Source: Motiliproteus sp.
Lineage (GTDB): Bacteria; Pseudomonadota; Gammaproteobacteria; Pseudomonadales; Balneatricaceae
NCBI GenBank assembly: GCA_026196225.1
Contig: JAPHRD010000080.1
Coordinates: 1-46,057, forward strand
DNA length: 46,057 bases
Direction of reading: 5' to 3'
In this document: positions 26,531-36,548 of the stretch, one piece after another
Layout of the letters: the number at the start of each line of letters is the position of its first letter
Position numbering within the stretch: the stretch's first letter is position 1
The notes under the pieces: model-generated
What the model saw: only the letters and a program-made list of their open reading frames with translations
The model's database searches: none
What the model was told of the DNA's origin: nothing
Translations under genes and position numbers: made by a program

Positions 26531-27712
26531 ATGGCCTGGAATCAACCGGGTGGAAACGGAGACAATAAAGATCCCTGGAGTAATGACAATCGTGGCGGAG
26601 GTAAGCGCGGTGGTGATCAGGGACCGCCAGATCTAGATGAAGCGCTACGTAAGCTTCAGGATAAAATGAACTCCATCTTCGGTGGCGGGGGTGGCGGTAA
26701 GTCCTCCGGTTCCGGTCGTGGCGGTTCTATGGGTACCGGCTTTATCATTTTGGTGGCCGCTATTTTGGTTGCTGGCTGGGTCGCTATGGGTTTCTATACC
26801 GTCAACGAGCAAGATCGTATCGTTGTTCTGCGGTTAGGTAAGTACCACGATACCGTGCAGCCTGGTCTGCGTTGGAATCCAACGCTAATCGACCGTCGTT
26901 ACAAGGTTAATGTGACACGAGTTGAGTCTAAGGATCACCGTGCTTTGATGCTGACTGAAGACGAAAATATTGTCGATATAGCATTGAAAGTTCAATACCG
27001 AATTTCTGATCCGAAGAGTTACATTCTTAAGGTCCGTGACCCCGAAACCAGTTTGGCTCATGCAACCGAAAGTGCGCTGCGTCACGTGGCGGGTACCTCT
27101 GAAATGCACTTTGTTTTGACCGAAGGTCGTGCCCTGATGGGCGATCAGGTCCAAGCGCGATTGCAGCAGTATATGGATAACTACGGAACTGGTTTGCAGA
27201 TCTCTAAGGTGAATATCGAGAGTACTTCTGCGCCTAGCCAAGTACAGGCGGCCTTCGATGATGTGATCAAGGCGCGAGAAGATGAGCAGCGAGTAAAGAA
27301 CGAAGCTGAATCCTACGCCAACGGTATCGTGCCAGAGGCTCGAGGTCAGGCGCAGCGTCTGCTGGAAGAGGCTAACGCTTATAAAGAGCAAGTGATTGCT
27401 CGGGCAGAGGGTGAGGCGAATCGCTTCCTGCAATTGTTAACCGAATACAGTAAGGCTCCAGAGGTAACGCGTGAGCGGATGTATCTGGATGCTGTTGAGA
27501 CTGTTATGTCGAACTCCACCAAGGTGTTGATGGATGTCGAGGGCGGAAACAATATGATGTACTTGCCTTTGGATAAGATCGTTGAGAGCAGTGGCTCACA
27601 GATGGGTCGCTCAAGTGGCGGCCGTTTGAACGATGACAGTGTCCAGGACGTAGCCGATGAAGTGATCGAGCGTTTACGTCGTCGTCAGTCTGTCAGAAGG
27701 GAGGAGCGCTAA
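26531..27712 (+). CDS. hflK: FtsH protease modulator HflK
   Basis: HflK is a membrane-anchored SPFH/stomatin-family protein that, with HflC, forms a large periplasm-facing cage around FtsH. The 393-residue protein has a glycine- and asparagine-rich cytoplasmic N-terminus (about 1-68), a single membrane helix (about 69-89), an SPFH domain and a long helical region rich in Ala, Glu and Gln. ATG 26531 is chosen because GGAGACGG lies just before it and the protein then begins MAWNQPGGN, the family start; an upstream in-frame ATG at 26480 is not supported. The gene is separated from hflC by one base. Confidence 0.95.
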   Translation: MAWNQPGGNGDNKDPWSNDNRGGGKRGGDQGPPDLDEALRKLQDKMNSIFGGGGGGKSSGSGRGGSMGTGFIILVAAILVAGWVAMGFYTVNEQDRIVVLRLGKYHDTVQPGLRWNPTLIDRRYKVNVTRVESKDHRALMLTEDENIVDIALKVQYRISDPKSYILKVRDPETSLAHATESALRHVAGTSEMHFVLTEGRALMGDQVQARLQQYMDNYGTGLQISKVNIESTSAPSQVQAAFDDVIKAREDEQRVKNEAESYANGIVPEARGQAQRLLEEANAYKEQVIARAEGEANRFLQLLTEYSKAPEVTRERMYLDAVETVMSNSTKVLMDVEGGNNMMYLPLDKIVESSGSQMGRSSGGRLNDDSVQDVADEVIERLRRRQSVRREER

Positions 27713-27713
27713 G

Positions 27714-28586
27714 ATGAGCGGAAGAAATTTTTTCATCCTGGCAGCTGCGCTGCTGGTGATCTTTGTTGGCAGCAAATGTCTTTATATCGTTAACGAGACC
27801 GAGCGTGCGGTGAAACTGCAGTTTGGTGAGGTGGTCGATCCGGATGTTGGTCCAGGTTTGCACGTTATGATTCCGTTTGTTAACCAGGTGCGGTTTTTTG
27901 ATGGTCGTGTTCAAACTCTGGATGCGCGGCCTAAAGATTACCTGACCTCGGAGAAGAAGCGTCTGATCGTGGACTCCTTCCTGAAGTGGCGTGTGTCTAA
28001 CGTTAAGAAATACTATACGGCGACTTCGGGTGATGAGTTCCGTGCGGGTGATATCCTGGCCTCGCGAGTTGATACCGGGCTGCGAAACCAGTTTGGTCAG
28101 CGTACCCTGAACGAAGTGGTATCTGGTGAGCGTGAAGAGCTGATGTTGGAGTTGCGTCAATCGCTCAGTAAGATTACCGAAGAAGAGCTGGGTATTCAGG
28201 TGGTCGATATTCGTGTGAAGCGGATCGATCTGCCCACCGAGGTTAGTCAGTCAGTTTACGAGCGGATGCGTGCTGAGCGTGAGCGGGAAGCCCGTGAGCT
28301 GCGCTCTAAAGGTAAGGAGCTAGCCGAAGGTATTCGCGCCGATGCAGACCGGCAGCAAACGGTCCTATTGGCTGAGGCTTTCCGTGAAGCTGAAACGGCT
28401 CGAGGTGAAGGTGATGGTTCGGCGTCGGCAATCTATGCCAAAGCCTATAATCAGGATCCTGAATTCTACTCCTTCTATCGCAGCCTTTCTGCCTACAAAA
28501 AGACTTTTGGCAATAAGGGTGACGTGATGGTGGTCGAGCCTGACAGTGACTTCTTTAAATATTTGAAGAATCCTAAAGGTCAGTAA
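27714..28586 (+). CDS. hflC: FtsH protease modulator HflC
   Basis: HflC is the partner of HflK in the FtsH-associated complex. The 290-residue protein has one N-terminal membrane helix (about 4-24), the SPFH domain (starting VNETERAVKLQFGEVV) and a charged helical stretch (ERMRAEREREARELRSKGKE). The ATG follows the hflK stop after one base, so the pair is translationally coupled. A strong intrinsic terminator lies 31 bases after the stop. Confidence 0.95.
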   Translation: MSGRNFFILAAALLVIFVGSKCLYIVNETERAVKLQFGEVVDPDVGPGLHVMIPFVNQVRFFDGRVQTLDARPKDYLTSEKKRLIVDSFLKWRVSNVKKYYTATSGDEFRAGDILASRVDTGLRNQFGQRTLNEVVSGEREELMLELRQSLSKITEEELGIQVVDIRVKRIDLPTEVSQSVYERMRAEREREARELRSKGKELAEGIRADADRQQTVLLAEAFREAETARGEGDGSASAIYAKAYNQDPEFYSFYRSLSAYKKTFGNKGDVMVVEPDSDFFKYLKNPKGQ

Positions 28587-28616
28587 ATTCAGCTGACTTG
28601 AGCTTGCTCGAAATAC

Positions 28617-28650
28617 AAAGCGCCGCTGTTTAAAGCGGCGCTTTATTTTT
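28617..28650 (+). terminator. Intrinsic terminator of the hfq-hflX-hflK-hflC unit
   Basis: A GC-rich stem (AAAGCGCCGCT pairing with AGCGGCGCTTT, short loop) is followed by ATTTTT. The A-run on the left side means it could also work on the minus strand. Confidence 0.9.
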
Positions 28651-28685
28651 GGACTATTTTTCTGAAAATCGTGTTAACATTCGCC

Positions 28686-28709
28686 AACCGGGAGATCCCG
28701 GTTTTTTTT
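28686..28709 (+). terminator. Second hairpin with T-tract upstream of the DUF2065 gene
   Basis: AACCGGG and CCCGGTT pair around a short loop and are followed by eight Ts, the form of an intrinsic terminator. It lies only 36 bases after the first terminator and immediately after a -10-like TAACAT (28675-28680). If that is a real promoter, the hairpin would sit at the very 5' end of its transcript. Confidence 0.65.
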
Positions 28710-28760
28710 CGTTTACTCGCTACCGAAATTGTGGGGCGGGTAAGTAATTTGGAGTGTTAA

Positions 28761-28952
28761 GTGGATTTCTGGCGTGAGTTGGCAATCGGCTTCTGTTTGA
28801 TGTTGGTGCTGGAGGGGATTATCCCGTTTCTGTACCCTCAACGTTGGCGTAGCATGGTTGCACAGCTGGCTCAGATTGATGACCAGATCCTGCGCTGGAT
28901 TGGCCTTGGTAGTATGTTGGCCGGGACAGCTCTGTTGTATTTCATCCACTAA
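28761..28952 (+). CDS. DUF2065 small membrane protein
   Basis: This 63-residue protein has two predicted membrane helices (about 6-24 and 44-61) joined by a positively charged loop (PQRWRSMVAQLAQ). It matches the DUF2065 family, always found next to hflC and hisZ in gammaproteobacteria, with no known function. The start is GTG at 28761 with GGAG about seven bases upstream. It is 44 bases before hisZ and likely co-transcribed with it. Confidence 0.82.
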   Translation: MDFWRELAIGFCLMLVLEGIIPFLYPQRWRSMVAQLAQIDDQILRWIGLGSMLAGTALLYFIH

Positions 28953-28996
28953 ACTGCTGTACAGAAAGCAGTGCAGAACGAGGAGTTCTAAGCACA

Positions 28997-30181
28997 ATGT
29001 CGATTGCTGATCGTTGGCTGTTGCCTGACGGTGTAAAAGAGATATTACCGCCGCAAACGCGGCAGGTTGAAGGGCTGCGCAGACAGCTACTGGACCTGTT
29101 CAACTGCTGGGGTTACGACCTAGTGATGCCGCCTTTGGTCGAGTACCTTGATTCCCTGTTAACCGGTACCGGCAACGACCTGGCGTTGAGCACCTATAAG
29201 GTGACCGACCAGTTGACCGGGCGTTTGATGGGCTTGCGGGCTGATACTACGCCTCAGGTTGCCCGTATCGATGCTCACAGTTTGCCCCGTGAGACTACCG
29301 CTCGTTATTGTTACGTTAATTCGGTTCTTCATACCGTGCCTGCAAATATGCTGGCGGGTCGCTCACCGATGCAGATCGGCGCTGAGCTATACGGTCATGC
29401 CGGTGTTGATAGCGACATTGAAGTAATCTGTCTGATGCTCGAGTCACTGAAAGCGGCCGGGATCCAATCTACAATCACCTTGGATTTAGGGCATGTTGCT
29501 TTCTATCGCGCACTTATCGAAGAGGCGGATCTGAGCAGCGAACAGGAAAATCGTCTTTACCAGCTGCTGCAAGGTAAGGCGATCACAGAATTAGAGGCAT
29601 TTTTATCCTCCATTGAGCTCAGCGCTGATCGTGCTGAAAAATTCCGCCAGCTTATTCACCTCAGTGGCGACCTATCCGTTCTGGATCGTGCTGGTGAGTT
29701 ATTGGGTGGAATGTCTGAGGCTACCGATAAGGCGCTTCAGGACCTCCGTCGGGTAGCCGATGCGGTGGCTCAGTGTTATCCCCAGGTTCAACTCTATTTT
29801 GATCTTAGCGAGCTGCGTGGCTACAACTATCACACTGGTATTGTGTTTGGTGCCTACGTGCCCGAGTACGGTCAGGCGCTAGTGAAAGGTGGTCGTTACG
29901 ATCAGATCGGAAAAGACTTTGGGCGCGCGCGTCCAGCTACCGGTTTTAGTGCTGATCTTAAAGTAATTGCAGAACTGTCCTCGGCTCAGTCTTCGGGAAA
30001 CGAAGCGATCTTTGCGCCTGCCGATGGTGATGCTCAGTTGCATCTCAAGGTGGCGGAGCTTCGAAAGGCCGGTTCTCGCGTTATTTGTGCGCTGCCTGGG
30101 GAAGCTGCTGATGCGACGGCCATGGGCTGTAGCAAACAACTGGTTAAAGAGAACGGCGACTGGAGTGTAGTGGCTGTTTAG
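28997..30181 (+). CDS. hisZ: ATP phosphoribosyltransferase regulatory subunit HisZ
   Basis: HisZ is a histidyl-tRNA-synthetase-like protein that forms a complex with a short-form HisG and makes it sensitive to histidine. The 394-residue protein has a class II synthetase core (beginning WLLPDGVKEILPPQ) with the motif 2-like region LRADTTPQVARIDA and the GGRYDQIGKDFG segment, but no anticodon-binding domain. The protein ends with a small alpha/beta portion. A HisZ/short HisG system distinguishes this organism from enterobacteria. It lies between the DUF2065 gene and purA. Confidence 0.94.
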   Translation: MSIADRWLLPDGVKEILPPQTRQVEGLRRQLLDLFNCWGYDLVMPPLVEYLDSLLTGTGNDLALSTYKVTDQLTGRLMGLRADTTPQVARIDAHSLPRETTARYCYVNSVLHTVPANMLAGRSPMQIGAELYGHAGVDSDIEVICLMLESLKAAGIQSTITLDLGHVAFYRALIEEADLSSEQENRLYQLLQGKAITELEAFLSSIELSADRAEKFRQLIHLSGDLSVLDRAGELLGGMSEATDKALQDLRRVADAVAQCYPQVQLYFDLSELRGYNYHTGIVFGAYVPEYGQALVKGGRYDQIGKDFGRARPATGFSADLKVIAELSSAQSSGNEAIFAPADGDAQLHLKVAELRKAGSRVICALPGEAADATAMGCSKQLVKENGDWSVVAV

Positions 30182-30214
30182 TAGCGGATCTCCGCTGCGC
30201 TGATTGCGGCTTAA

Positions 30215-31549
<1,335 letters not shown>

Positions 31550-31560
31550 AGGCTGTTTCC

Positions 31561-31602
31561 AGGCAGAAAAAAGGCGATCATTTGATCGCCTTTTTTCTGC
31601 CT
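31561..31602. terminator. Bidirectional terminator between purA and the suhB-like gene
   Basis: A 42-base perfect inverted repeat has A- and T-runs on both sides of a GGCGATCA/TGATCGCC stem with a two-base loop centre. It serves the converging purA (plus) and suhB-like (minus) genes. Confidence 0.95.
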
Positions 31603-31618
31603 GTGTTATCAGTTCTGA

Positions 31619-32431
31619 CTAGGCTTTTAGTTCTTTGCTGAGTGCTGGACGAATGGTCTGCAGCAGGTTCTTAAATAGTCGTGGGTTTGCTGATACCAGG
31701 TTACCACTATTGACGCTGTTGTTGCCGCCGATGAAGTCGCCCATCAGGCCGCCGGCTTCTTGGATGATCAGCATGCCAGGATTGATCTCCCAGCTGTCTA
31801 GGGTCATCAGGCAGCAGGCATCAATGCGACCAGCAGCCACATAGGCCAGCGTCAGCGCTGCAGAACCGTAACTCTGGATCTGGGCTTGTTCCTGGCTGAT
31901 GGCTCTGTATAGGCTAAGGTAAGCATCGAGATGAGGCGGCTGGTTGTCGTTGACAAAATCGCTACCGACCAGCGCGGATTTCAGCGTTTTTAGATCACTG
32001 ACGCGGATGCGTTTACCGTTTAATTGAGCACCACGACCACGACTGGCGGTAAATTCTTCACCGGTAATCGGGTTGATAATGACGGCGTGCTCGTTGCGGC
32101 CTTTCTCTTTGCAAACCAGGGTCAGAGCAAACAGCGGCAGGCCGTTGGCAAAGTTAGTCAAACCGTCGATTGGGCTGATATGCCACTCAATATTGCCCTG
32201 GCTCTCTGCAGTTTCGTAAACACCACCATATTGGCCAACGATTTTATGACTCGGGTTAGCCTTGTGGATGTGGTAACAGGCAGTTTTCTCCGCTGCCAAT
32301 GCCGTTTCCTTGATGTAATCGCTGACGCTTTGCTGTTCGGATTTGATGATATCCAGGCGCTCAATGGCGCGGGCTATCTGTTCGCTGGCAATACGTGCGG
32401 CCCTGAGGGCGATGTTTAGGGTGGGTTGCAT
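31619..32431 (-). CDS. suhB: SuhB-like inositol-monophosphatase-family protein with degenerate active site
   Basis: This is a 270-residue protein of SuhB length and layout, and it sits in the SuhB position next to trmJ-cysE-isc. The fold-defining parts are conserved (RGRGAQLNGKRIRVSD, GSAALTLAYVAAGRIDACC). The catalytic motifs are not: GQYGG (66-70) replaces GEESG; SPIDGLT (86-92) replaces DPLDGTT, so the first metal-binding Asp is Ser86 and a Thr is lost; and WEINPG (214-219) replaces WDxAAG. Only Asp89 remains of the usual metal ligands. In E. coli, SuhB also acts with NusA in rRNA antitermination, a role that does not need phosphatase activity. I infer that this protein kept the structural role only. 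Transcription diverges from trmJ. Confidence 0.82.
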   Translation of the reverse strand: MQPTLNIALRAARIASEQIARAIERLDIIKSEQQSVSDYIKETALAAEKTACYHIHKANPSHKIVGQYGGVYETAESQGNIEWHISPIDGLTNFANGLPLFALTLVCKEKGRNEHAVIINPITGEEFTASRGRGAQLNGKRIRVSDLKTLKSALVGSDFVNDNQPPHLDAYLSLYRAISQEQAQIQSYGSAALTLAYVAAGRIDACCLMTLDSWEINPGMLIIQEAGGLMGDFIGGNNSVNSGNLVSANPRLFKNLLQTIRPALSKELKA

Positions 32432-32543
32432 GGTTAATCGCTATTCTTTCCGGGGTGGATGTCTTGTGCTCAGAATGAGCAAACGGCAAGTATAGCAAAG
32501 AAGGATAACTGCACCTAAGGTTTTAGCGGCTGGGATGACAATC

Positions 32544-32552
32544 TGCTATTAT
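32544..32552 (+). promoter_or_regulatory. Putative extended -10 promoter of trmJ-cysE
   Basis: TGC followed by TATTAT, then a GC-rich stretch (GCCCGCC), about 92 bases before trmJ. The leader contains a perfect small hairpin (GGTGCT-AGCG-AGCACC, 32603-32618) ending 25 bases before the start codon. Confidence 0.4.
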
Positions 32553-32643
32553 GCCCGCCTTCTGATTTTTGGCTGGGGCTGCCAGTCGTGTGAAAGTAAT
32601 AGGGTGCTAGCGAGCACCTTGGGTTATCTGTGAGGCGTGTTGG

Positions 32644-33393
32644 ATGTTGGAATCGGTTCGAATAGTTCTGGTGAATACCAGTCACCCCGGCAATATCGGA
32701 GGTGTTGCCAGGGCAATGAAGAACATGGGTGTAGAGCAGTTGGTGTTGGTAGAACCTAAAGAGTTTCCCAGCGAAAAAGCCACGGCCCGTAGCTCGGGTG
32801 CCACCGATATACTTGAGAGTGCAAGAGTCGTTGATACTCTGGATCAGGCCTTGGAGGGCTGTAACTATGTGGTGGGAGCTAGTGCCCGCGGTCGTCATAT
32901 CCCCTGGCCCGTTGTAGATCCCCGAACTTTGGTGGAAGATATTGTCCCTCAGACCGAGCAGTTGCAGGTTGCACTGGTGTTTGGTCGCGAAGATCGTGGC
33001 TTGACCAACGAAGAGTTGCATCGCTGTAATCGTCATGTGCATATTCCGTCCAACCCGGATTTTAGTTCGCTCAATCTGGCCGCGGCAGTGCAGGTGCTCT
33101 GTTATGAATTACGAATGCAGGTGCTGAGACAGCAACGGAATCCGACGGAAGAGCAGCCTCGCTGGGGTACTGAGTGGGATATTGAACTGGCCAGTGCTGA
33201 CGAGTTGCAGTTGTTGTTTGAGCATATGGAGCAGGCGCTGGTTGATATCGACTTTCTTGACCCCAATAATCCACGACAGCTCATGACACGATTGCGCCGC
33301 CTTTATTTGCGCAGTCACCCAGATAAAGTTGAAGTGAATGTGTTGCGCGGTATTCTGACCGCGACCCAGAAGCTTCTAGATAAGCAAAATTAG
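32644..33393 (+). CDS. trmJ: tRNA (cytidine/uridine-2'-O-)-methyltransferase TrmJ
   Basis: TrmJ is a SPOUT-class methyltransferase that modifies the ribose of nucleotide 32 in tRNAs. The 249-residue protein begins with the family signature [20 protein letters not shown] and has the SAM-knot segments [16 protein letters not shown] and [18 protein letters not shown]. The C-terminal helical extension (about 165-249) is typical of TrmJ. It is followed after 7 bases by cysE, the conserved order upstream of the isc genes. Confidence 0.95.
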   Translation: MLESVRIVLVNTSHPGNIGGVARAMKNMGVEQLVLVEPKEFPSEKATARSSGATDILESARVVDTLDQALEGCNYVVGASARGRHIPWPVVDPRTLVEDIVPQTEQLQVALVFGREDRGLTNEELHRCNRHVHIPSNPDFSSLNLAAAVQVLCYELRMQVLRQQRNPTEEQPRWGTEWDIELASADELQLLFEHMEQALVDIDFLDPNNPRQLMTRLRRLYLRSHPDKVEVNVLRGILTATQKLLDKQN

Positions 33394-33400
33394 GCAGACT

Positions 33401-34213
33401 ATGTTTTCACAGCTCCGCGAGGATATTGAATCCGTTTTTGACCGAGATCCGGCAGCTCGCAATGCTTTTGAGGTGTTGACCAACTATCCCGGTCTGCATG
33501 CGCTGATCTATCACCGAATAAACCATAAGCTTTGGAATATGGGCTTTAAATGGCTGGCACGAACCATATCTACGATTTCCCGTTGGTTGACCGGCATCGA
33601 AATTCATCCGGGCGCCAAGATCGGTCGTCGCTTTTTTATCGATCATGGTATGGGTGTGGTGATTGGTGAAACCGCAGAAATTGGAGATGATGTAACCCTT
33701 TACCACGGTGTTACCTTAGGGGGAACAACTTGGAATAAAGGCAAGCGTCACCCTACCTTGGGTAATGGTGTGGTGGTGGGTGCCGGCGCTAAGATTCTCG
33801 GCCCCTTTGTGGTTGGCGAAAATGCTCGTATCGGTTCCAATGCGGTAGTTACTAAGGAGGTGCCCCCCGACTCCACGGTTATTGGTATCCCGGGACGTAT
33901 TGTTCGGATGCATAGCGGTGATGATGGCCAGCGCGAGCAGCAGGTTAAGGAGATGGCGGACAAGTTGGGTTTTGATGCCTATGGTGTTACTGCCGAGTTG
34001 CCGGATCCAGTGGCTCACTCAATAAAGGCATTGCTGAATCATATGCATGCAGTTGATACAAAAATCGATAGTATGTGCCAGGCGATGGAGGACATGGGGG
34101 TTGACTACTGCAATGAGCAGTTGCCTGAACTTAAACCTGAGGACTTTGAAGGGGTTGAGGAAGATCAAGCTGACTCCGAGAAGAGTGGCAATAGCATTGG
34201 TAATCCGAACTAG
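33401..34213 (+). CDS. cysE: Serine O-acetyltransferase CysE
   Basis: CysE acetylates serine with acetyl-CoA, the step that commits serine to cysteine synthesis. The 270-residue protein has the N-terminal helical part (about 1-65) and a left-handed beta-helix with hexapeptide repeats (IHPGAKIG through VIGIPGRIV), including the [16 protein letters not shown] catalytic region. It is the short N-terminus form common next to isc operons. An acidic C-terminal tail (about 235-270) has no family counterpart I know. The location directly before iscR links cysteine supply to IscS, which consumes cysteine. Confidence 0.95.
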   Translation: MFSQLREDIESVFDRDPAARNAFEVLTNYPGLHALIYHRINHKLWNMGFKWLARTISTISRWLTGIEIHPGAKIGRRFFIDHGMGVVIGETAEIGDDVTLYHGVTLGGTTWNKGKRHPTLGNGVVVGAGAKILGPFVVGENARIGSNAVVTKEVPPDSTVIGIPGRIVRMHSGDDGQREQQVKEMADKLGFDAYGVTAELPDPVAHSIKALLNHMHAVDTKIDSMCQAMEDMGVDYCNEQLPELKPEDFEGVEEDQADSEKSGNSIGNPN

Positions 34214-34235
34214 GGGTGATATTATTAGCACCCCT
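34212..34235 (+). terminator. Hairpin at the end of cysE, possible weak terminator
   Basis: AGGGGTG and CACCCCT pair across a ten-base AT loop, starting in the cysE stop codon. The T-rich stretch comes only about eight bases later, so termination would be weak. Confidence 0.35.
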
Positions 34236-34253
34236 CAGGAACTTTTCTCCCCT

Positions 34254-34278
34254 TTATCCGACTAATTTACTGCGATAA
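34254..34278 (+). promoter_or_regulatory. Second, degenerate IscR type 1 site
   Basis: By eye this 25-base segment matches about 18 of 25 positions of the type 1 IscR consensus, including the whole CCGACTAATTTA core. Its right arm is poor. It abuts the strong site directly, so the two centres are 25 bases apart. Confidence 0.45.
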
Positions 34279-34303
34279 ATAGTTGACTATATTAGTCGGG
34301 TAT
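34279..34303 (+). promoter_or_regulatory. IscR type 1 operator of the isc operon
   Basis: Every position agrees with the known type 1 consensus: left arm ATAGTTGACT, a four-base AT centre, right arm TAGTCGGGTAT. It overlaps the -35 element, so [2Fe-2S]-IscR would repress transcription, as in E. coli. Confidence 0.93.
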
Positions 34304-34311
34304 TACATAAT
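34283..34311 (+). promoter_or_regulatory. iscR promoter
   Basis: -35 TTGACT (34283-34288) and -10 CATAAT (34306-34311) are separated by 17 bases. The -35 lies inside the IscR operator. The start codon is 33 bases downstream. Confidence 0.85.
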
Positions 34312-34343
34312 CGCCATCAGGTTGTGAACAAGGGGTGAGCTAG

Positions 34344-34823
34344 ATGCGTTTAACAACAAAAGGTCGATATGCCGTCACAGCAATGCTGGATTTGGCGCTG
34401 CATGAAGGTCGTGGGCCGATCAGCCTGGCGGATATTTCCAGCCGCCAAAAGATTTCTCTGTCCTATCTGGAGCAGCTGTTTGCCAAGCTCCGTCGTAACG
34501 AGCTGGTAAAAAGTGTGCGTGGACCAGGTGGTGGCTACCAATTAAGTCGTGGCAAAGAAACCATCTATGTCAGCGAAGTGATCGACGCGGTTAACGAATC
34601 CGTCGATGCTACAGGATGCAATAGCGCTGGCGATTGCCTTGAGGGCGAATCCTGCCTGACTCACCATCTGTGGTGTGATCTCAGTGAACAGATTCATCAT
34701 TTTCTGAGCGAGATCAGTCTGTCTGACTTGGTTGCCCGCAAAGATGTGCAAGAGGTTTCTCAACGTCAAGACCGTGCACAAACACAGTTATTGAATACCA
34801 TCGAAATGGAGGCGGTTGTATAG
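34344..34823 (+). CDS. iscR: Fe-S cluster-sensing regulator IscR
   Basis: IscR is an Rrf2-family repressor that binds a [2Fe-2S] cluster and senses the cell's Fe-S status. The 159-residue protein has a winged helix (about 1-65, ending [13 protein letters not shown]) and the cluster ligands Cys92, Cys98, Cys104 and His107, at exactly the E. coli positions. With the cluster it should repress its own operon through the sites just upstream; without it, it can act at type 2 sites. First gene of iscRSUA-hscBA-fdx-iscX. Confidence 0.97.
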   Translation: MRLTTKGRYAVTAMLDLALHEGRGPISLADISSRQKISLSYLEQLFAKLRRNELVKSVRGPGGGYQLSRGKETIYVSEVIDAVNESVDATGCNSAGDCLEGESCLTHHLWCDLSEQIHHFLSEISLSDLVARKDVQEVSQRQDRAQTQLLNTIEMEAVV

Positions 34824-34864
34824 ATCTACAGGATCTAATGCAGCTCTACCTCGGAGATATATAG

Positions 34865-36079
34865 ATGAAATTGCCGATCTATCTGGATTATTCCGCTACA
34901 ACGCCGCTTGACCCACGAGTTGCGGAAAAGATGTCGCAATGCCTGACTTTGGAAGGCAATTTTGGTAACCCTGCCTCGCGTTCACACCTGTTTGGGTGGA
35001 AAGCAGAGGAGGCGGTGGAAACTGCTCGTCGTCAGGTTGCTGATCTGATAAATGCCGATCCCCGTGAAATTGTCTGGACCTCCGGTGCGACCGAATCCGA
35101 CAACTTGGCAATTAAGGGCGTTGCTCATTTCTACAGCAAGAAAGGCAAGCACATCATTACTTCGAAAATCGAGCATAAAGCGGTGCTTGATACCTGTCGC
35201 CAACTGGAGCGGGAAGGTTTTGAAGTGACTTACCTGGATCCAAGCAAAAAGGGCATCATTACCCCGGAAGCGGTTCAGGAAGCATTGCGTGATGACACCA
35301 TTCTGGTTTCCATCATGCACGTTAACAATGAGATCGGTGTGATCAACGATATCGAAGCGATCGGTGAAATTACCCGGGCTAATAAGGTGTTGTTACACGT
35401 CGATGCGGCTCAAAGTGCCGGTAAGGTCAATATCGATCTGGAACGCTTTAAGGTCGATTTGATGTCTTTCTCTGCTCATAAAGTTTATGGCCCTAAAGGC
35501 ATCGGTGCACTTTACGTACGCCGTAAGCCTCGTGTTCGTTTGGAAGCTCAGATGCACGGTGGTGGTCATGAGCGCGGAATGCGTTCCGGAACCCTGGCAA
35601 CCCATCAGATTGTGGGTATGGGAGAAGCTTTTGCGATCGCCAAGGAAGAGATGCACGAAGACAACAAGCATCTGATGAAATTGCGCCAGCGTCTGTGGGA
35701 AGGCGTTAAAGGGATGGAAGAGGTTTATATTAACGGTGACGCTGACCAGCGTGTCCCCGGCAACCTTAATATCAGTTTTAACTTTGTTGAAGGTGAGTCG
35801 CTGCTGATGGCCCTTAAAGATCTGGCGGTATCGTCCGGTTCTGCCTGTACCTCTGCGAGCCTTGAGCCATCCTATGTGCTGCGTGCTCTAGGTATGAATG
35901 ATGAATTGGCCCATAGCTCGATCCGTTTCAGCTTTGGGCGTTTTACCACAGACGAAGAAGTCGACTATGCCATTGATAAAATTTTAACGGCGGTCGGCAA
36001 GTTACGTGAGCTGTCTCCATTGTGGGACATGTACAAAGACGGCGTAGATTTGGAAAAAGTCGAGTGGGTACACCACTAA
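34865..36079 (+). CDS. iscS: Cysteine desulfurase IscS
   Basis: IscS is a PLP enzyme that takes sulfur from cysteine and gives it to IscU and tRNA-thiolation partners. The 404-residue protein matches E. coli IscS residue for residue at key sites: His104, Asp180, the PLP lysine Lys206 (SAHKVYGP) and the catalytic Cys328 in the [16 protein letters not shown] loop. The 41-base gap to iscR holds no clear hairpin. Confidence 0.98.
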   Translation: MKLPIYLDYSATTPLDPRVAEKMSQCLTLEGNFGNPASRSHLFGWKAEEAVETARRQVADLINADPREIVWTSGATESDNLAIKGVAHFYSKKGKHIITSKIEHKAVLDTCRQLEREGFEVTYLDPSKKGIITPEAVQEALRDDTILVSIMHVNNEIGVINDIEAIGEITRANKVLLHVDAAQSAGKVNIDLERFKVDLMSFSAHKVYGPKGIGALYVRRKPRVRLEAQMHGGGHERGMRSGTLATHQIVGMGEAFAIAKEEMHEDNKHLMKLRQRLWEGVKGMEEVYINGDADQRVPGNLNISFNFVEGESLLMALKDLAVSSGSACTSASLEPSYVLRALGMNDELAHSSIRFSFGRFTTDEEVDYAIDKILTAVGKLRELSPLWDMYKDGVDLEKVEWVHH

Positions 36080-36103
36080 GTACCCCCTTCGGAGGAAATT
36101 ATC

Positions 36104-36484
36104 ATGGCATATAGTGAAGAAGTTCTCGATCACTACGAAAATCCCCGCAACGTCGGCAAGATGGACGATAAAGACGAAAACGTGGGTACAGGCATGGTCG
36201 GTGCACCGGCTTGTGGCGACGTAATGCGTTTGCAGATCAAGGTTAGCGATGAAGGCGTTATTGAAGACGCAAAATTCAAGACCTACGGCTGTGGCTCCGC
36301 TATCGCTTCCAGCTCTCTGGTTACCGAATGGGTTAAGGGTATGACGCTGGATCAGGCTGCTGATCTGAAAAATACGACAATCAGTGAAGAGCTAGCCTTG
36401 CCGCCAGTTAAGATCCACTGTTCTGTGTTGGCAGAAGATGCCATCAAAGCAGCGATCGACGATTATCGTAGTAAGAAGAAGTAA
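36104..36484 (+). CDS. iscU: Fe-S cluster scaffold IscU
   Basis: IscU is the scaffold on which [2Fe-2S] and [4Fe-4S] clusters are built. The 126-residue protein has all ligands: Cys37, Asp39, Cys63, His105 and Cys106, and the LPPVK motif (99-103) recognised by HscA. A strong ribosome binding site (GGAGGAAA) precedes the ATG. The 64 bases between iscU and iscA contain a perfect hairpin (GGCCGCCC/GGGTGGCC, one G-U pair, 36506-36525) that may stabilise or punctuate the mRNA. Confidence 0.98.
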   Translation: MAYSEEVLDHYENPRNVGKMDDKDENVGTGMVGAPACGDVMRLQIKVSDEGVIEDAKFKTYGCGSAIASSSLVTEWVKGMTLDQAADLKNTTISEELALPPVKIHCSVLAEDAIKAAIDDYRSKKK

Positions 36485-36548
36485 TCGACTTAAGTTAGAC
36501 TATCCGGCCGCCCATCGGGGTGGCCATGCATCGGAGTAAGGTTGATCT

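Noticed and set aside
26690-26735. Glycine-rich repeat in hflK considered as a frameshift or tandem-repeat artefact
   Set aside because: Gly-rich N-terminal segments are normal in HflK, and the frame stays open and conserved on both sides.
26885-27433. Antisense open frame (182 codons) opposite hflK
   Set aside because: It is fully covered by the conserved SPFH region of hflK, and its composition is that of a shadow frame.
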